Notes under the pieces: generated by a model
The model's database searches: none
What the model saw: only the letters and a program-made list of their open reading frames with translations
What the model was told of the DNA's origin: nothing
Position numbers and translations under genes: made by a program
Source: an uncultured Alphaproteobacteria bacterium
GTDB lineage: Bacteria > Pseudomonadota > Alphaproteobacteria > Rs-D84 > CACZYB01
Direction: 5' to 3'
Assembly: GCA_944390685.1 (NCBI GenBank)
Contig: CALXQL010000003.1
Span: forward strand, 1-57,498
Length of the DNA: 57,498 nt
Shown: piece after piece, positions 1 to 8,406 of the stretch
Numbering within the stretch: the first letter of the stretch is position 1
Layout of the letters: every line of letters starts with the position of its first letter

Positions 1-129
1 GATAATAAATATTCTACCGAATGCAAATATCCAAAATGTCCGGTTGGAACTTATATAAAGGTAGAAAAAGGTGTTGAAAAATGTCCGGGCGGTTCATATC
101 AATTAAGCCCATCATCATGTGAAGAATAA
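1..129 (+). CDS. Cysteine-rich secreted protein, C-terminal fragment
   Basis: An open frame enters from the left edge and ends with TAA at 127-129, giving the last 42 residues of a protein. The fragment has regularly spaced cysteines in CPxG contexts (KCPVGTY, KCPGGSY), like the ephrin-receptor-like (GCC2/GCC3) repeats of the next gene and of the gene at 56987. It is probably the tail of a secreted or surface protein of the same family. The start, signal peptide and full length lie outside the window. A shared hairpin and a strong ribosome binding site separate it from the next gene. Confidence 0.7.
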   Translation, partial: DNKYSTECKYPKCPVGTYIKVEKGVEKCPGGSYQLSPSSCEE

Positions 130-136
130 AGTTTAT

Positions 137-177
137 GAGGGGAAGTTTATCTTTGTTCGTTGTCTTCGCTTCCTCTC
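137..177 (+). repeat. Intergenic hairpin repeat, copy 1
   Basis: The arms GAGGGGAAG (137-145) and CTTCCTCTC (169-177) pair over nine positions with one G-U, closing a 23-nt loop. The same element is at 57387-57427, where the arms are GGGAGGAAG/CTTCCTCCC. The stem therefore varies but still pairs, and most of the loop is identical. Both copies lie between a cysteine-rich gene and the next gene. No T-run follows, so it is not a typical intrinsic terminator; attenuation, RNA processing or mRNA stability are possible roles. Confidence 0.6.
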
Positions 178-211
178 TCCCTGAATTAACAAAGAAAAGA
201 AAGGAGATAAA

Positions 212-1432
212 ATGAAACTAAATAAAAAATTGGGATTTATTGCATCGTTAATTGTTGCAATGATGCCAAAGGGGAGTAAAGCCGATTTGTTTTTATGTGC
301 CGCTTGCCCAATAGGAACATACGGAAAAGGTGATAGTTTAAATTGCACCCCTTGTCCCGTTGGACAATATCAAGATATAGTTGGACAAGGCTCCTGTAAA
401 CCATGCCCAGCGGGTAAATATCAAGATAAAACAGGACAAAGTTCATGTAAAACTTGTAATGGTATTGTAAATTCATCTAGAACAGGTTGTGTGGATTTTA
501 ATAATTTAACATTAGATAATTTCACACAAATTGCAAATGTAAATCCCGAAATGTGTGCATATACCTGCTCAACTGGAACACTTCAACCAGGATGGTATTT
601 GATTAGATTGAGAGGTGGAAAAGGAAGACTAAGTTATAGGCATGTTGGCTTTACGGGAAAGGAAATATCGCAAGGTCAAAATGGAGCAAATTTTAATTAT
701 GTATTTTATCTTCCATCAAGTGCATCATATAAACTATGTCTAGGATGTTCTGGCACTATATTTAATGAAATTCCAAGAGAAGATAAAGTTGGAGGAGGAG
801 GTGGTGGTGGTTCTTGGTTAAAATTAAATTTTGGAGGTAAAGATTATTACTTTGTGGCTGGTGGGGGTGCTGGTGCGTATGCACCAGATGATTATCGATT
901 GGGTGGTCCTGGTGGTGGGGGTGGTATAGGTGCTGGAGGTGGTGGAGGGCTTGCAGATGGAGACCCTCAATCTGCATCTTCTCCAGGATTAGGGAGTGGA
1001 ACTTATAGGGGAGGAAATGGTGCACGCGTTACTTCGTATTTTTCAGCTCCTGCACATCCCGGTGAAGGATTAAATGTAGGTAATGATGGAGGTAAGATAA
1101 AGGATTCTTCGGATGGTAGTGCTGGTGCTTCTGGTGGAGGAGGTGGTGGTAGAGGTGGTGATGGATTTGCTAGTTATTATTATAATGGAGAGAATAATTG
1201 TTCTGAAAGCTTTTATGAAAATCGTTCAGCCTCACGTGGTGGTAGTTGTGCTCCTATTACAATAAATATTATAACTGGATTTCAAACTACTGGTGTAAAG
1301 ACCGCTACTTTTGGGGGAGGATATAAACCTTGTAGTAAAACACAAATACCTGCTTCAACTTCCCACACATCAAATGTTCCAAAAATTGGTGCTTGTGGGG
1401 ATAGTTGTGCAATATTGTATAAATTGAAGTAG
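212..1432 (+). CDS. Secreted protein with ephrin-receptor-like Cys repeats and Gly-rich domain
   Basis: The 406-residue protein starts at ATG 212 behind AAAGGAG. It has a signal peptide (about residues 1-24). Three repeats of the form CxxCPxGxY...GxxSC follow (about 28-82), as in ephrin-receptor-like GCC2/GCC3 modules. A long glycine-rich region (about 195-325) has runs such as GGGGGGG and AGGGAGAY, resembling the glycine-rich extracellular domain of ALK/LTK receptors (PF12810). More paired cysteines occur near the C-terminus. I infer a disulfide-bonded extracellular or surface protein with an unknown ligand. It lies in a run of similar genes at the window edge and ends at a strong terminator. 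The domain names are by pattern only. Confidence 0.75.
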   Translation: MKLNKKLGFIASLIVAMMPKGSKADLFLCAACPIGTYGKGDSLNCTPCPVGQYQDIVGQGSCKPCPAGKYQDKTGQSSCKTCNGIVNSSRTGCVDFNNLTLDNFTQIANVNPEMCAYTCSTGTLQPGWYLIRLRGGKGRLSYRHVGFTGKEISQGQNGANFNYVFYLPSSASYKLCLGCSGTIFNEIPREDKVGGGGGGGSWLKLNFGGKDYYFVAGGGAGAYAPDDYRLGGPGGGGGIGAGGGGGLADGDPQSASSPGLGSGTYRGGNGARVTSYFSAPAHPGEGLNVGNDGGKIKDSSDGSAGASGGGGGGRGGDGFASYYYNGENNCSESFYENRSASRGGSCAPITINIITGFQTTGVKTATFGGGYKPCSKTQIPASTSHTSNVPKIGACGDSCAILYKLK

Positions 1433-1461
1433 AAAAAAGCCCCCGGTGTCGGGGGTTTTTT
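1433..1461. terminator. Bidirectional intrinsic terminator
   Basis: The stem CCCCCG (1440-1445) and CGGGGG (1450-1455) closes a GTGT loop. It is flanked by six A on the left and six T on the right, so it can end both the plus-strand surface gene and the minus-strand cold-shock gene, whose stop codon it overlaps. Confidence 0.9.
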
Positions 1462-1660
1462 ATGCCTGTTTTAGGTTATGGGCGCATTCTTTCCCATTTG
1501 TATTTATTATATCGTATTCAAGTCTGGTTCCTTCCTTTAGATAAATGCCTGCATCTTTTACCGCACTTATATGCACGAATACGTCCTTTGTTCCTTCATC
1601 AGGTTCAATGAAACCATAGCCCTTTTTGGAATTAAACCATTTCACAGTTCCTTTATTCAT
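1460..1660 (-). CDS. Cold-shock domain protein (CspA family)
   Basis: The 66-residue protein is about the usual length of a single cold-shock domain. It carries both RNA-binding motifs: KGYGFIEP (RNP1) and DVFVHISAV (RNP2). Such proteins bind single-stranded RNA and DNA, melt mRNA structure and act as RNA chaperones in the cytoplasm. The start ATG at 1660 follows AAAGGATG. The leader upstream contains a long inverted repeat (1685-1756), which may matter because csp mRNAs are often controlled through structured leaders. It is transcribed convergently with the surface-protein gene and shares its terminator. Confidence 0.95.
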   Translation of the reverse strand: MNKGTVKWFNSKKGYGFIEPDEGTKDVFVHISAVKDAGIYLKEGTRLEYDIINTNGKECAHNLKQA

Positions 1661-1684
1661 ATTTTCATCCTTTCTTTTTTGGAA

Positions 1685-1756
1685 GTTAAAAGCGAATAGA
1701 GCAGAGTGTATATTTCTTATACATTTTTTAATATATACTCTTTCTTTGCTTTTAAC
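1685..1756. promoter_or_regulatory. Inverted repeat in the csp leader / divergent spacer
   Basis: The outer arms GTTAAAAGC (1685-1693) and GCTTTTAAC (1748-1756) are perfect complements. Inner arms at 1704-1713 and 1731-1740 also pair, with one G-U on the plus strand and one A-C mismatch on the minus strand. It sits between the cold-shock gene and the divergent methyltransferase gene. It could be an operator or a structured cold-shock mRNA leader. Confidence 0.45.
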
Positions 1757-1829
1757 AAGTTTTATTTAATTGAAGAAAATCCTATATTTTTTTATTGTTT
1801 ATCATTTCGTTTTTTTGTATCATATCTTT

Positions 1830-2873
1830 ATGGTAAATGAGGTTTGTAAATTTTTTAATCTTTGTGGCGGTTGTCAAATTCAAGGTGTGCCAGTGGAACA
1901 ATATCTTGATAGAAAAAGTTTCATGCTTTCTCAATTGTTTGAAAAAAATCATATTGTTGTTGGGGATATATTGCCCATCATATCTTTCAATGTAGGTATT
2001 AGAAGAAGAGCAAGTCTTAAAATTGATTTTGGAAATAATATAGGCTTTTATAAAAAGTCATCTAATGATGTGGTGGGTATTGATAGTTGTCAACTTTTAA
2101 ATCCTATCATCAATTCTCTTATTTCTCCGCTTAGAAAGTTATTCAATTCTTTTGTAAAGCGAAGTGATGGGGCTTTATTTATTACTTGTGTTGATAATGG
2201 TGTTTGTATTGATTTCATTGATATAAATATAACTCTTTTGGATTTGCCTAAAATTAAGGATTTTGCAACCAATCATAATATAATAAGGGTAAGTGATGGC
2301 AAAAATGTTTTGTTTCAATCTCTTGAACCGGTAATAAGTTTTAACTCTATTGCTGTGCCCTATCCTATCAATTCTTTTTTACAGCCTAGTATTGAAGGGC
2401 AAAATGCGATAGTGGAGTCTGTTTTGAAACTCATTGATACAAAACATAATGTGGCTGATTTGTTTTGTGGGCTTGGTTTATTTTCTTTTTATTTATATGA
2501 TATGGTGGAAAGTATTGCATCATTTGATTGTGATGTAAAAGCTATTCAAAATATAAATAAAGTGGCAAAAAAACTCAATCTCAATATTATCGCAAAAGAT
2601 GTGGATTTATTTAAAAAGCCTATTTCCAGTGATAAATTAAATCAATTTGATTTGGTTGTTATGGATCCTCCTAGAGAGGGGGCAAAAAATCAAGCTTTGC
2701 AAATTGCAAATTCTTCATTAAAACATATAATTTATGTTTCTTGCAATCCTAACTCTTTCATTAAAGATGTGCAAATTTTAATAAATGCTGGTTTTAAAAT
2801 TCGTTCAATACAACCAATTGACCAATTCTCATATACTAATCATTTAGAATTGGTCGCAGATATTTATAGGTAA
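1830..2873 (+). CDS. 23S rRNA (uracil-C5) methyltransferase, RumA/RlmCD family
   Basis: The protein transfers a methyl group from SAM to C5 of a uridine in rRNA. Near the N-terminus it has CX5CGGC (C6, C12, C15) and a fourth cysteine at about residue 87, the [4Fe-4S] ligands of the RumA family. The SAM-binding motif DLFCGLG is near residue 209, the DPPREG motif near 278 and the catalytic cysteine in VSCNP near 303. I chose ATG 1830 because the family's cysteine cluster begins right after it; a TTG at 1770 would add 20 hydrophobic residues. Neither start has a clear Shine-Dalgarno. There is no obvious TRAM domain, so RlmC and RlmD cannot be told apart here. Confidence 0.85.
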   Translation: MVNEVCKFFNLCGGCQIQGVPVEQYLDRKSFMLSQLFEKNHIVVGDILPIISFNVGIRRRASLKIDFGNNIGFYKKSSNDVVGIDSCQLLNPIINSLISPLRKLFNSFVKRSDGALFITCVDNGVCIDFIDINITLLDLPKIKDFATNHNIIRVSDGKNVLFQSLEPVISFNSIAVPYPINSFLQPSIEGQNAIVESVLKLIDTKHNVADLFCGLGLFSFYLYDMVESIASFDCDVKAIQNINKVAKKLNLNIIAKDVDLFKKPISSDKLNQFDLVVMDPPREGAKNQALQIANSSLKHIIYVSCNPNSFIKDVQILINAGFKIRSIQPIDQFSYTNHLELVADIYR

Positions 2874-4265
2874 TTATTGTTTGTGTATCTTTATTAGGCG
2901 ATTTATCCTTTTTATTTGATAATAAACCATAAAAATTGCCAATATTGTTGCAAGTAAATCCGCAACTGGTGTCGCAAATAATACTCCTTTCAATCCAAAA
3001 AATTTTGGTAAAAAGTATATTGATGGTATCAAAAAAATTGTAAATCTTGATAAGGCAGATATGGTTGCAAGCCATGGTTTTCCCATTGCACGGAAAAAAT
3101 TTGTGATGACTATTTGAACAGCAACAAATAAGGCACTGGAAAATATCGCCCTTAGTGAATAAGTTGCAAATTCCTTATAAAGTTGATTATCAACTCCCCC
3201 AAACATATTCACAAATATTTGTGGGAAAATTTCAACTATGCTACCCAAAATTATTCCCATGCTAAGTGCAATTATTACAGAATATGAAAATGCTTGTTTT
3301 ACTCTTTTATAATTACCGGCTCCGTAATTGAAACCTACTATTGGTTGCAAACCTATACTTATTCCAATTGCTATTGATAAAAATATTTGATTCATTTTTG
3401 CCGATATGCCATAAGCGGCAAGTGGAATATCAGATCCATAAATGGAAAGTGCACCATACTTTTTCAAACTATTATTATACAATATTATAACCAATGTGAT
3501 TGCTGATTGTATAACAAAGTTTGATACTCCGTAAGTTATAATTCGTTTTGCAACTTCGTTTTTAAATTTAATAATTTTTACTCTAAATTGAACATTTTTG
3601 AATTTAGGCAAATATGCAATTGTTATTAAAAATGATACTACTTCACCTATAACTGTTGCCCATGCTGCACCTTCTATTTCCCAATCAAATTTAAAAATGA
3701 AAATATAATCCAATATGATATTTATAAGGGCTCCTGTTATCATGGAAACCATTGCATATCTTGGACTTCCATCTGCTCGGATTATAGAATTTATACCCAT
3801 ACCTATCAATGCAAAAGGTAATCCAATCAACAATATTGCTGTATAACTTCTTGCATAAGGATAACTTGCATCAGTAGCACCCAAAAAATAAAGTAATGGT
3901 TTAAAGAATATGAATGATAATATTGTCATTGTTATTGATGATACTATCAACATGAAAATAACATTACCAACAATTTTTTCAGCATGTCTATTTTGCCCGG
4001 CTCCAAGTTTCAAACTGAGATATGCGGCACCTCCTTCAGCAATACAACTTGCAAAGGCCATACTGACAACTATTATTGGAAAGATAACAGATGTTGCAGC
4101 ATTACCAATCATTCCTATTTTTTGACCAATAAATATTTGATCAACTATATTATATAACGAATTTACCAATAATGCGATTATTGATGGTAAAGCAAATTTC
4201 AATATAAGTTTTGCTATGCCTTGACTACCAAGTATATTTTTTTTCTTCCATAAGATATTCTCCAA
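2874..4265 (-). CDS. MATE family multidrug/Na+ antiporter
   Basis: The 463-residue protein has about twelve hydrophobic segments and the N-terminal MATE pattern IAKLILKFALPSIIALLVNS followed by DQIFIGQKIG. In the second half it has the internal-repeat counterpart, including GLQPIVGFNYGAG. It resembles the MepA/NorM group, which exports cationic drugs or metabolites through the inner membrane using Na+ or H+ gradients. The likely start is TTG 4265, with no ATG close by in frame and no good ribosome site, so the exact start is uncertain. Its stop abuts the stop of the convergent methyltransferase gene with no spacer. Confidence 0.9.
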   Translation of the reverse strand: MENILWKKKNILGSQGIAKLILKFALPSIIALLVNSLYNIVDQIFIGQKIGMIGNAATSVIFPIIVVSMAFASCIAEGGAAYLSLKLGAGQNRHAEKIVGNVIFMLIVSSITMTILSFIFFKPLLYFLGATDASYPYARSYTAILLIGLPFALIGMGINSIIRADGSPRYAMVSMITGALINIILDYIFIFKFDWEIEGAAWATVIGEVVSFLITIAYLPKFKNVQFRVKIIKFKNEVAKRIITYGVSNFVIQSAITLVIILYNNSLKKYGALSIYGSDIPLAAYGISAKMNQIFLSIAIGISIGLQPIVGFNYGAGNYKRVKQAFSYSVIIALSMGIILGSIVEIFPQIFVNMFGGVDNQLYKEFATYSLRAIFSSALFVAVQIVITNFFRAMGKPWLATISALSRFTIFLIPSIYFLPKFFGLKGVLFATPVADLLATILAIFMVYYQIKRINRLIKIHKQ

Positions 4266-4330
4266 TATATGTATATTGATTATTTAGATATGCTTATTAT
4301 ATGTTTTTTTATTTATCTTGCAAGTGATTT

Positions 4331-6355
4331 TTATTTTTTACCTGCAAAGGAACCTTCCACCTTTACTCCATCACCGCTTTCAATTTCATAAATACCACCG
4401 AATTCAGTTGGATTATTTGCCTCAGGTCCATATAGGCTTCCATCAATTTTAGATGATGAAATATCATCTTGGATTTTTATATCATCATTTTCAAGTGAAT
4501 TTGTTATTTCAGGGTTATTTGTTGATGTGAAACCTTTACTTGAAAAATCAATATCGGAAAATTTGAAATTATACCAATCAGTAAAATCCAATGTTATATT
4601 TCCCTTTGCAGTTTGATTGTTAACTTCCAGCACGACAGAGCCGCTTAATTCCTTTCTTTTAGAAGAAGTAGAAGCAACACCAAATGTTTTTCCAGTGAAT
4701 TTTGTTTTGGCATTTACATCAGCTCCACTATCCTTTGTAAATGCAACAGCAAATTCATCTAAACCAGCGAAAAATGGATTATCAATATACCATGTTTCCT
4801 CATCCAATTCACTATCTTTCTTATTTGAAATCAAATCACTATCACCTGAGAAAGCATTATTTCCCTTTATAGTCCAAAGTCCAAAATCAACATAGGATAG
4901 ATTTAAACTTTTACCACCCAATTTTACAATATCTGTGAGATTTTTTATTTTTGTTATATCAAAATTTGACTCATTTTTATTTAAAATTTTTAATGCTAAA
5001 TCTATATCTGCTTTTACCTTTTGAACATCACTTGCAGTAAGTGGATAACTTAAAGATTGTCCAAACCAAGTATTGAATGTTGATACTTCATCAGCCGTGG
5101 CAGTAGTTTTTGTGATTTTTGAAATTAAATCCTTTGCTATTTGTTTTCTCAAATTTACATCAAATTGACCGCCAGCATAAATATATTTCTTTAAGTTTGG
5201 TAAATAAGTATAGGCAATTTCACTTTCTCCAACTTGTGAAATTTTGCTTGCTTGATAATAGGTTTTAAAAGATTCAAAATCACTTGATTTAAAAGAAATT
5301 GTTCTATCCTTTGTATGATTGCCACCTTCTTCTATATCCTTTAATGTAAGGATATAATCATCCTTTGTTGTATCATAATTGAATTTTGCTATTTGTTCAT
5401 CACTATCGGAAGAATCTTTATAACTTTTTGTTATATATTTAAAACCATTTTCCCCTTTTGATGGAGGCTTTATGTATGAAATGTCCTTTATGGCCTTTAA
5501 TATTTGTTCTTGTAAAGCATAATGTTCCATCAATTTATCCAAACTTAAAGGTAATTCAGTTATGTCGGAATCTATTGTTTTAATTTTTGTTAGAAGTTCT
5601 TGTGCTACTTGATTATATTCACTGGTGGCACTTGATGCCTTTTGATTCAATTCTTCATATATGGTTTGAAAACTTGATTCTATACTACTTAATGATGATG
5701 TATCCACAGGAGTAGAAATCCCAATATTTGCATTATTTATATATGTGCCCCATTGAGTTAATACTTTTTTAATATATTCTTCATCAGTCATGGCATCGGT
5801 TTTTATTATGCCAGTGTTATTTTCAATCATTAATGTATTTAAGCGTTTTGCGTAATCAGCATCACTTTCACTTGGTTTTCTTAACTCAAATTTTCCCAAA
5901 CCATATTGATATTTTTGTGTTTTTGTTAATTGTTCCTTTTTAGGGGTAAATGTGTCTTTATAATAACTAATCGCAGGGGTTAGTTTATCCAATTGTCCCT
6001 GTATATCACCTTTTTCCAATGCGGTTTTAGCTATATTTGTATTAGTAGTATTTATTGTTATACCTGCAGTTTTAAAGGCTGAATTTATTCTATTATTATT
6101 TTCGTTTGATAATTGGGTTAATAATTTATTTGTATCAATAAATTTATCCATATAAATTCCAGTTCCACCGGTGGAACTTCCTCCCGTGGAACCTCCACCT
6201 GTTGAGCCACCACCTGTTGAGCCACCACCTTGATTTGGATTATTAGGACGAGGACCATGTGAACCAGAAAGACTTCTATTATTTCCAGAATTTGATGCGC
6301 AATTAGATAGTAATATTGAAATCAATATCATATTAACAAATTTTATAATTTTCAT
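4331..6355 (-). CDS. Large lipoprotein with TbpB-like C-terminal barrel motif
   Basis: The 674-residue protein begins with a signal sequence ending in a cysteine (SILLSNC, about residue 19), suggesting lipidation, although N at -1 is not ideal. A repetitive Gly/Ser/Thr linker (GGGSTGGGSTGG type) spans about residues 44-62. A long helical, Lys/Thr-rich middle follows. The last 110 residues read like the C-terminal beta-barrel of TbpB/Slam-dependent surface lipoproteins: alternating strands, then GSLYGPEAN, FGGIYEI and a terminal GSFAGKK. I infer a surface-exposed lipoprotein; its ligand is unknown. The ribosome site AGGAGAGAG precedes ATG 6355. Confidence 0.65.
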   Translation of the reverse strand: MKIIKFVNMILISILLSNCASNSGNNRSLSGSHGPRPNNPNQGGGSTGGGSTGGGSTGGSSTGGTGIYMDKFIDTNKLLTQLSNENNNRINSAFKTAGITINTTNTNIAKTALEKGDIQGQLDKLTPAISYYKDTFTPKKEQLTKTQKYQYGLGKFELRKPSESDADYAKRLNTLMIENNTGIIKTDAMTDEEYIKKVLTQWGTYINNANIGISTPVDTSSLSSIESSFQTIYEELNQKASSATSEYNQVAQELLTKIKTIDSDITELPLSLDKLMEHYALQEQILKAIKDISYIKPPSKGENGFKYITKSYKDSSDSDEQIAKFNYDTTKDDYILTLKDIEEGGNHTKDRTISFKSSDFESFKTYYQASKISQVGESEIAYTYLPNLKKYIYAGGQFDVNLRKQIAKDLISKITKTTATADEVSTFNTWFGQSLSYPLTASDVQKVKADIDLALKILNKNESNFDITKIKNLTDIVKLGGKSLNLSYVDFGLWTIKGNNAFSGDSDLISNKKDSELDEETWYIDNPFFAGLDEFAVAFTKDSGADVNAKTKFTGKTFGVASTSSKRKELSGSVVLEVNNQTAKGNITLDFTDWYNFKFSDIDFSSKGFTSTNNPEITNSLENDDIKIQDDISSSKIDGSLYGPEANNPTEFGGIYEIESGDGVKVEGSFAGKK

Positions 6356-6509
6356 TTGTTGTCTCTCTCCTATGAATTTAATCTTAATTTCATCTTAGTG
6401 TTTTTATCAAAAAAGTCAACTTTTATTATGTAAAGATTTCCTAAATATATCCTATTTTTGAATATTGTATATAGAGAGTTAGCCTTTTTATATATAAATG
6501 GAGGATTTT

Positions 6510-6755
6510 ATGACTAAATCTATATTTACAGATAATTATCAATTTTTTTTAAAAAGGCTAATCGCCATTAGAAAAAGCGCTAATATTACTCAACAGGAGT
6601 TGGCTCAAAAACTTGGTAGACATCAATCATATGTTTCAAAATATGAAAATGCAGAAAGAAGAATTGATGTTATTGAATTGATTGAAATATTAAATGCTCT
6701 TGATTTTGATCCAACTCATTTAGTTAATATGATAAAACAAGAATGGAAAAATTAA
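6510..6755 (+). CDS. XRE/Cro-CI family transcriptional regulator
   Basis: The 81-residue protein is almost entirely one helix-turn-helix domain: RLIAIRKSANITQQELAQKLG, then the recognition helix RHQSYVSKYENAERRID and a third helix IIEILNALDFD. It should bind an operator as a dimer; no effector domain is present and the targets are unknown. I chose ATG 6510 because GGAGG lies six bases upstream; a start at 6498 would overlap that ribosome site. It is a single gene ending at an intrinsic terminator and is divergent from the lipoprotein gene at 4331. Confidence 0.9.
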   Translation: MTKSIFTDNYQFFLKRLIAIRKSANITQQELAQKLGRHQSYVSKYENAERRIDVIELIEILNALDFDPTHLVNMIKQEWKN

Positions 6756-6757
6756 AT

Positions 6758-6783
6758 AAAGGAGGGGTTATCCTCCTTTTTTA
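6758..6783 (+). terminator. Intrinsic terminator after the XRE regulator
   Basis: The stem AAAGGAGG (6758-6765) and CCTCCTTT (6772-6779) has a six-base loop and is followed by a T-run, three bases after the stop codon. Confidence 0.88.
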
Positions 6784-6786
6784 TTT

Positions 6787-6863
6787 TGGTGAGACCGGGC
6801 GGAATTGAACCGCCGACCTACAGCTTAGGAGGCTGTCGCTCTATCCTGCTGAGCTACGATCTC
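6787..6863 (-). tRNA. tRNA-Arg (anticodon CCT)
   Basis: The minus strand folds as a tRNA. The acceptor stem is GAGATCG/CGGTCTC with one G-U, and the D arm has GCTC/GAGC. The anticodon stem is ACAGC/GCTGT with loop CTCCTAA, giving anticodon CCT, which reads AGG. The T arm is GGCGG-TTCAATT-CCGCC. The 3' CCA is encoded (6789-6787). It stands alone between the regulator's terminator and the next lipoprotein gene. Confidence 0.97.
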
Positions 6864-6903
6864 AATATGCTATATGAAACTATATTTATTTAATTTTTTC
6901 AAT

Positions 6904-6928
6904 AAAAAAATCCGTTAAAACGGATTTT
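6904..6928 (-). terminator. Intrinsic terminator of the 6927-8267 lipoprotein gene
   Basis: AAAATCCGTT (6907-6916) and AACGGATTTT (6919-6928) form a ten-base stem. The A-run at 6904-6910 becomes a U-run in the minus-strand transcript. It overlaps the stop codon of the lipoprotein gene and separates it from the tRNA. Confidence 0.85.
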
Positions 6929-8267
6929 ATACATATTCTTTTGTTCTTTGTTGTAATAATAATTTAACTATATCTATATTGATATTTGCATCTTTTATTA
7001 TTAAAAGTTCCTTTAAAATATCATATGTTTGTTTATCTCCATCATAAAAGTTCAATATACCTTTTGATGTTGATGTGATATTTTCTTTATTTACCAAAGT
7101 TCCATTTATTTTTAAGCTATTTGCTATCATATTTGATATGTTAAGTCCACCTGTTATAGAACCATCGGCTTGTTCCGTATAATTAGATATTTTTGCATTA
7201 TCAAATATTATTTTATCTCCTGTAAAACCTTGCATATCACTTGGAAGAGTTCCTTGAAATATCAATGAGTTTTTTGAATTGACTTTATTAAATGAAACTT
7301 CACTTAAATCTGTATCATTTGTAAACACAACATTATCCAATATTGCATAATCAAAATTAAGAGGACTTGATTCATCTTGCATAAAACCATCTCCTTTAAT
7401 TGTAGCATTAGTAATATTGGTTAAAAAACCTCTTACATTACGTTCTTTTATTTGTGATAAAGTTAAGGTATCCATTGTGCCATCTTTTGCTTTGGAATAT
7501 GCAGTTTTATCAAATGTAATATTTCTTAATGCTCTTTCCTTTAAATATAGTTCTTCAACACCACTTATATTACCAGTGAGTTTAACCTTTCCAATTGTGG
7601 CGTTTGCAAAAAATGGATTGTTTAAAACATATTTCAATTTATTTATATCTGTTGTTAATATAGAATTAAGGTAATTATCATCTATACCTATGATTGTTTC
7701 TTCATCTGTTGGTTGAGATATAATGCCGGTTATGTTCAATTCATTATTTATGAAGCGATTATAAAATTTATTTATATCATAAACTTCATTATCACTACCA
7801 CTGGAAATTTTTATATATTCCAATGAACCAGTGGTTTGATTCTCATTTGTTATATTTATATGTGTAAATTTTTTATAAATATTTTCCAATGTTGATGGAG
7901 TAATTGCCTCATAATTGATTGGATTATTTACATCACTATTATCAATGCCATAAGTATCAAAGAAAATCTTTAAATTCTTTGTATCATATCTTTTATCATT
8001 ATTCTCAAAATAACTAGATGAGAAAAATTTTTCAATATCACTGTATAGTGCATAGCCTGAAAAACCTTTTATTTCATTAAAATTATCAATTATGGTTGTG
8101 AAATCTTTTCCAGCAATGGATTTAAAATTATTCCAATTTGCTATACCTTTTTCCTCCTCAACTATTATTGGTTGTTCAGGAGTTGGTGTTGTTGGTTGTT
8201 TACAACCTAAAATTACAGCACTTAATAACATAAATGATAATATTTTTGATTTTGTTTTATTTTTCAT
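6927..8267 (-). CDS. Putative lipoprotein, pentapeptide-like repeats
   Basis: The 446-residue protein has a type II signal peptide with a canonical lipobox (AVILGC, about residue 22). A short Pro/Thr-rich linker (TTPTPEQP) leads into the mature part. The C-terminal half has irregular short repeats with evenly spaced hydrophobic and polar residues (LTLSQI, NATIKGDG, FDYAILDNVVF, IFDNAKI, LNISNMIANSLKING). These suggest a right-handed beta-helix or degenerate pentapeptide fold. I recognise no enzyme motif. Location is the outer or inner membrane surface by lipid anchor. AAGGTG precedes ATG 8267, and the gene stands alone. Confidence 0.6.
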   Translation of the reverse strand: MKNKTKSKILSFMLLSAVILGCKQPTTPTPEQPIIVEEEKGIANWNNFKSIAGKDFTTIIDNFNEIKGFSGYALYSDIEKFFSSSYFENNDKRYDTKNLKIFFDTYGIDNSDVNNPINYEAITPSTLENIYKKFTHINITNENQTTGSLEYIKISSGSDNEVYDINKFYNRFINNELNITGIISQPTDEETIIGIDDNYLNSILTTDINKLKYVLNNPFFANATIGKVKLTGNISGVEELYLKERALRNITFDKTAYSKAKDGTMDTLTLSQIKERNVRGFLTNITNATIKGDGFMQDESSPLNFDYAILDNVVFTNDTDLSEVSFNKVNSKNSLIFQGTLPSDMQGFTGDKIIFDNAKISNYTEQADGSITGGLNISNMIANSLKINGTLVNKENITSTSKGILNFYDGDKQTYDILKELLIIKDANINIDIVKLLLQQRTKEYV

Positions 8268-8406
8268 TTTGGCACCTTTTATATTTATTTTACTTTATTT
8301 AAACAAATATTTTTATTTTTGTCAATAATTATTTTATAAAAATTGTGGCTTTTCTTTTTAAAATAGTATATTGTTTAATTTATAGTGAAAAATGAAAGGT
8401 GAATTT

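Noticed and set aside
762-1025. His/Leu-rich minus-strand frame opposite the glycine-rich region
   Set aside because: It is the shadow of GGT/GGA codons of the real gene at 212.
6170-6235. Short tandem DNA repeats that could be taken for a CRISPR or satellite
   Set aside because: They are in frame inside the lipoprotein gene and encode a Gly/Ser/Thr linker.
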